A stretch of DNA of 12,579 bases from Flavobacteriales bacterium UBA720 (GTDB lineage: Bacteria > Bacteroidota > Bacteroidia > Flavobacteriales > Weeksellaceae): the NCBI GenBank assembly GCA_002297505.1, contig DBLQ01000036.1, forward strand, positions 1 through 12,579, written 5' to 3'. This document shows, piece by piece, positions 12,280 to 12,579 of this stretch; the first letter of the stretch is position 1, and each line of letters starts with the position of its first letter. Made by a program: the position numbers and the translations under genes. The notes beneath the pieces were generated by a model that was not told the DNA's origin, made no database searches, and worked only from the letters and a program-made list of their open reading frames with translations.

Positions 12280-12579
12280 ATGATCAAGACCATTTTAATT
12301 GCAACCGATTTTTCATTAGAATCTCTGGATACGTTAAAAAAAGTGCTCCGCGAAAAGCACAATCAAAATGATGCGAACAGCTATCACATACTATTGGTAG
12401 GCGGTTATGATATGGGAGATTCTATCAGAGACCTGCTCTTCACCACGAAAAGCCAAGTATTTGCCAAGATCCGGTCTCAGGAATTCTGCGATGCGTACAG
12501 CATCATCCAAAATAAATATCCGCAATTGGTACATAAAATCAGCTGCGATCTCTTTACCGGTAACTTTCAGAGAACTTTT
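12280..12579 (+). CDS. Universal-stress-like (UspA-fold) protein, 3'-truncated by the window
   Basis: The frame is open from ATG 12280 to the window edge, giving the first 100 residues. The start MIKTILIATDFSLES matches the first strand and ATDFS loop typical of UspA-like proteins. A helix and then YHILLVGGYDMGD (strand 2 and its loop) follow, again as in that fold. After that come LLFTTKSQVFAKIRSQEFCD and IIQNKYPQLVHKI, which are helical and resemble no motif I know. The ATP-binding GxxGx(9)GS motif of some Usp proteins lies near the C-terminus and so would be outside the window. A -7 box precedes it and the preceding gene ends in a terminator, so it starts its own transcript. Family assignment rests on the N-terminal 45 residues only. 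Confidence 0.65.
   Translation, partial: MIKTILIATDFSLESLDTLKKVLREKHNQNDANSYHILLVGGYDMGDSIRDLLFTTKSQVFAKIRSQEFCDAYSIIQNKYPQLVHKISCDLFTGNFQRTF

Overview
The window looks like chromosome of a flavobacterium, most likely Chryseobacterium or a close relative in the Weeksellaceae. This rests on AT-rich intergenic DNA, A-rich leaders without clear Shine-Dalgarno sequences, several TAnnTTTG -7 promoter boxes, a DUF6261-type gene, a long-form urocanase, and many short palindromic repeats between genes. The genus is inference. No tRNA, rRNA, CRISPR array or intact insertion sequence was found.

Layout from left to right. (1) 1-666: a small DUF559 (restriction-endonuclease-like) gene lies between two near-identical direct copies of a GC-rich palindromic repeat, and an inverted third copy adjoins the second. 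The arrangement recalls REP sequences flanking a RAYT transposase gene. (2) 684-3364: hutU (urocanate hydratase), then a very AT-rich 152-codon gene starting on the base after the hutU stop, then a second, detached copy of the last 109 bp of hutU, then a terminator. The two hutU tails form direct repeats around the small gene. (3) 3375-5253: a minus-strand gene for a J-domain / transmembrane / WG-repeat protein. A decayed copy of a palindromic repeat lies beyond its 3' end and three intact copies lie beyond its 5' end. (4) 5082-6034: a phased array of TGCA-type sites and two hairpins, leading to the promoter, gene and terminator of a DUF6261 protein. (5) 6054-8634: an NAD(P)-binding SDR-type protein, a PL10 pectate lyase and a DoxX-like membrane protein, separated by further palindromes. 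(6) 8651-12165: a GAPN-type aldehyde dehydrogenase and an LptF/LptG-family permease, each followed by a terminator. (7) 12234-12579: promoter and 5' end of a UspA-fold-like gene cut by the window edge.

The genes do not form one pathway. They are mostly single-gene units separated by terminators or palindromes: histidine degradation (hutU, without hutH, hutI or hutG here), pectin cleavage, central carbon oxidation with NADPH formation (GAPN), and LPS transport (LptF/G). The less ordinary parts are the DUF559/repeat unit, the gene captured at the hutU 3' end, the J-domain/WG-repeat protein, and the approximately 42-bp phased array before the DUF6261 gene. Five unrelated palindromic repeat families occur within 12.6 kb.
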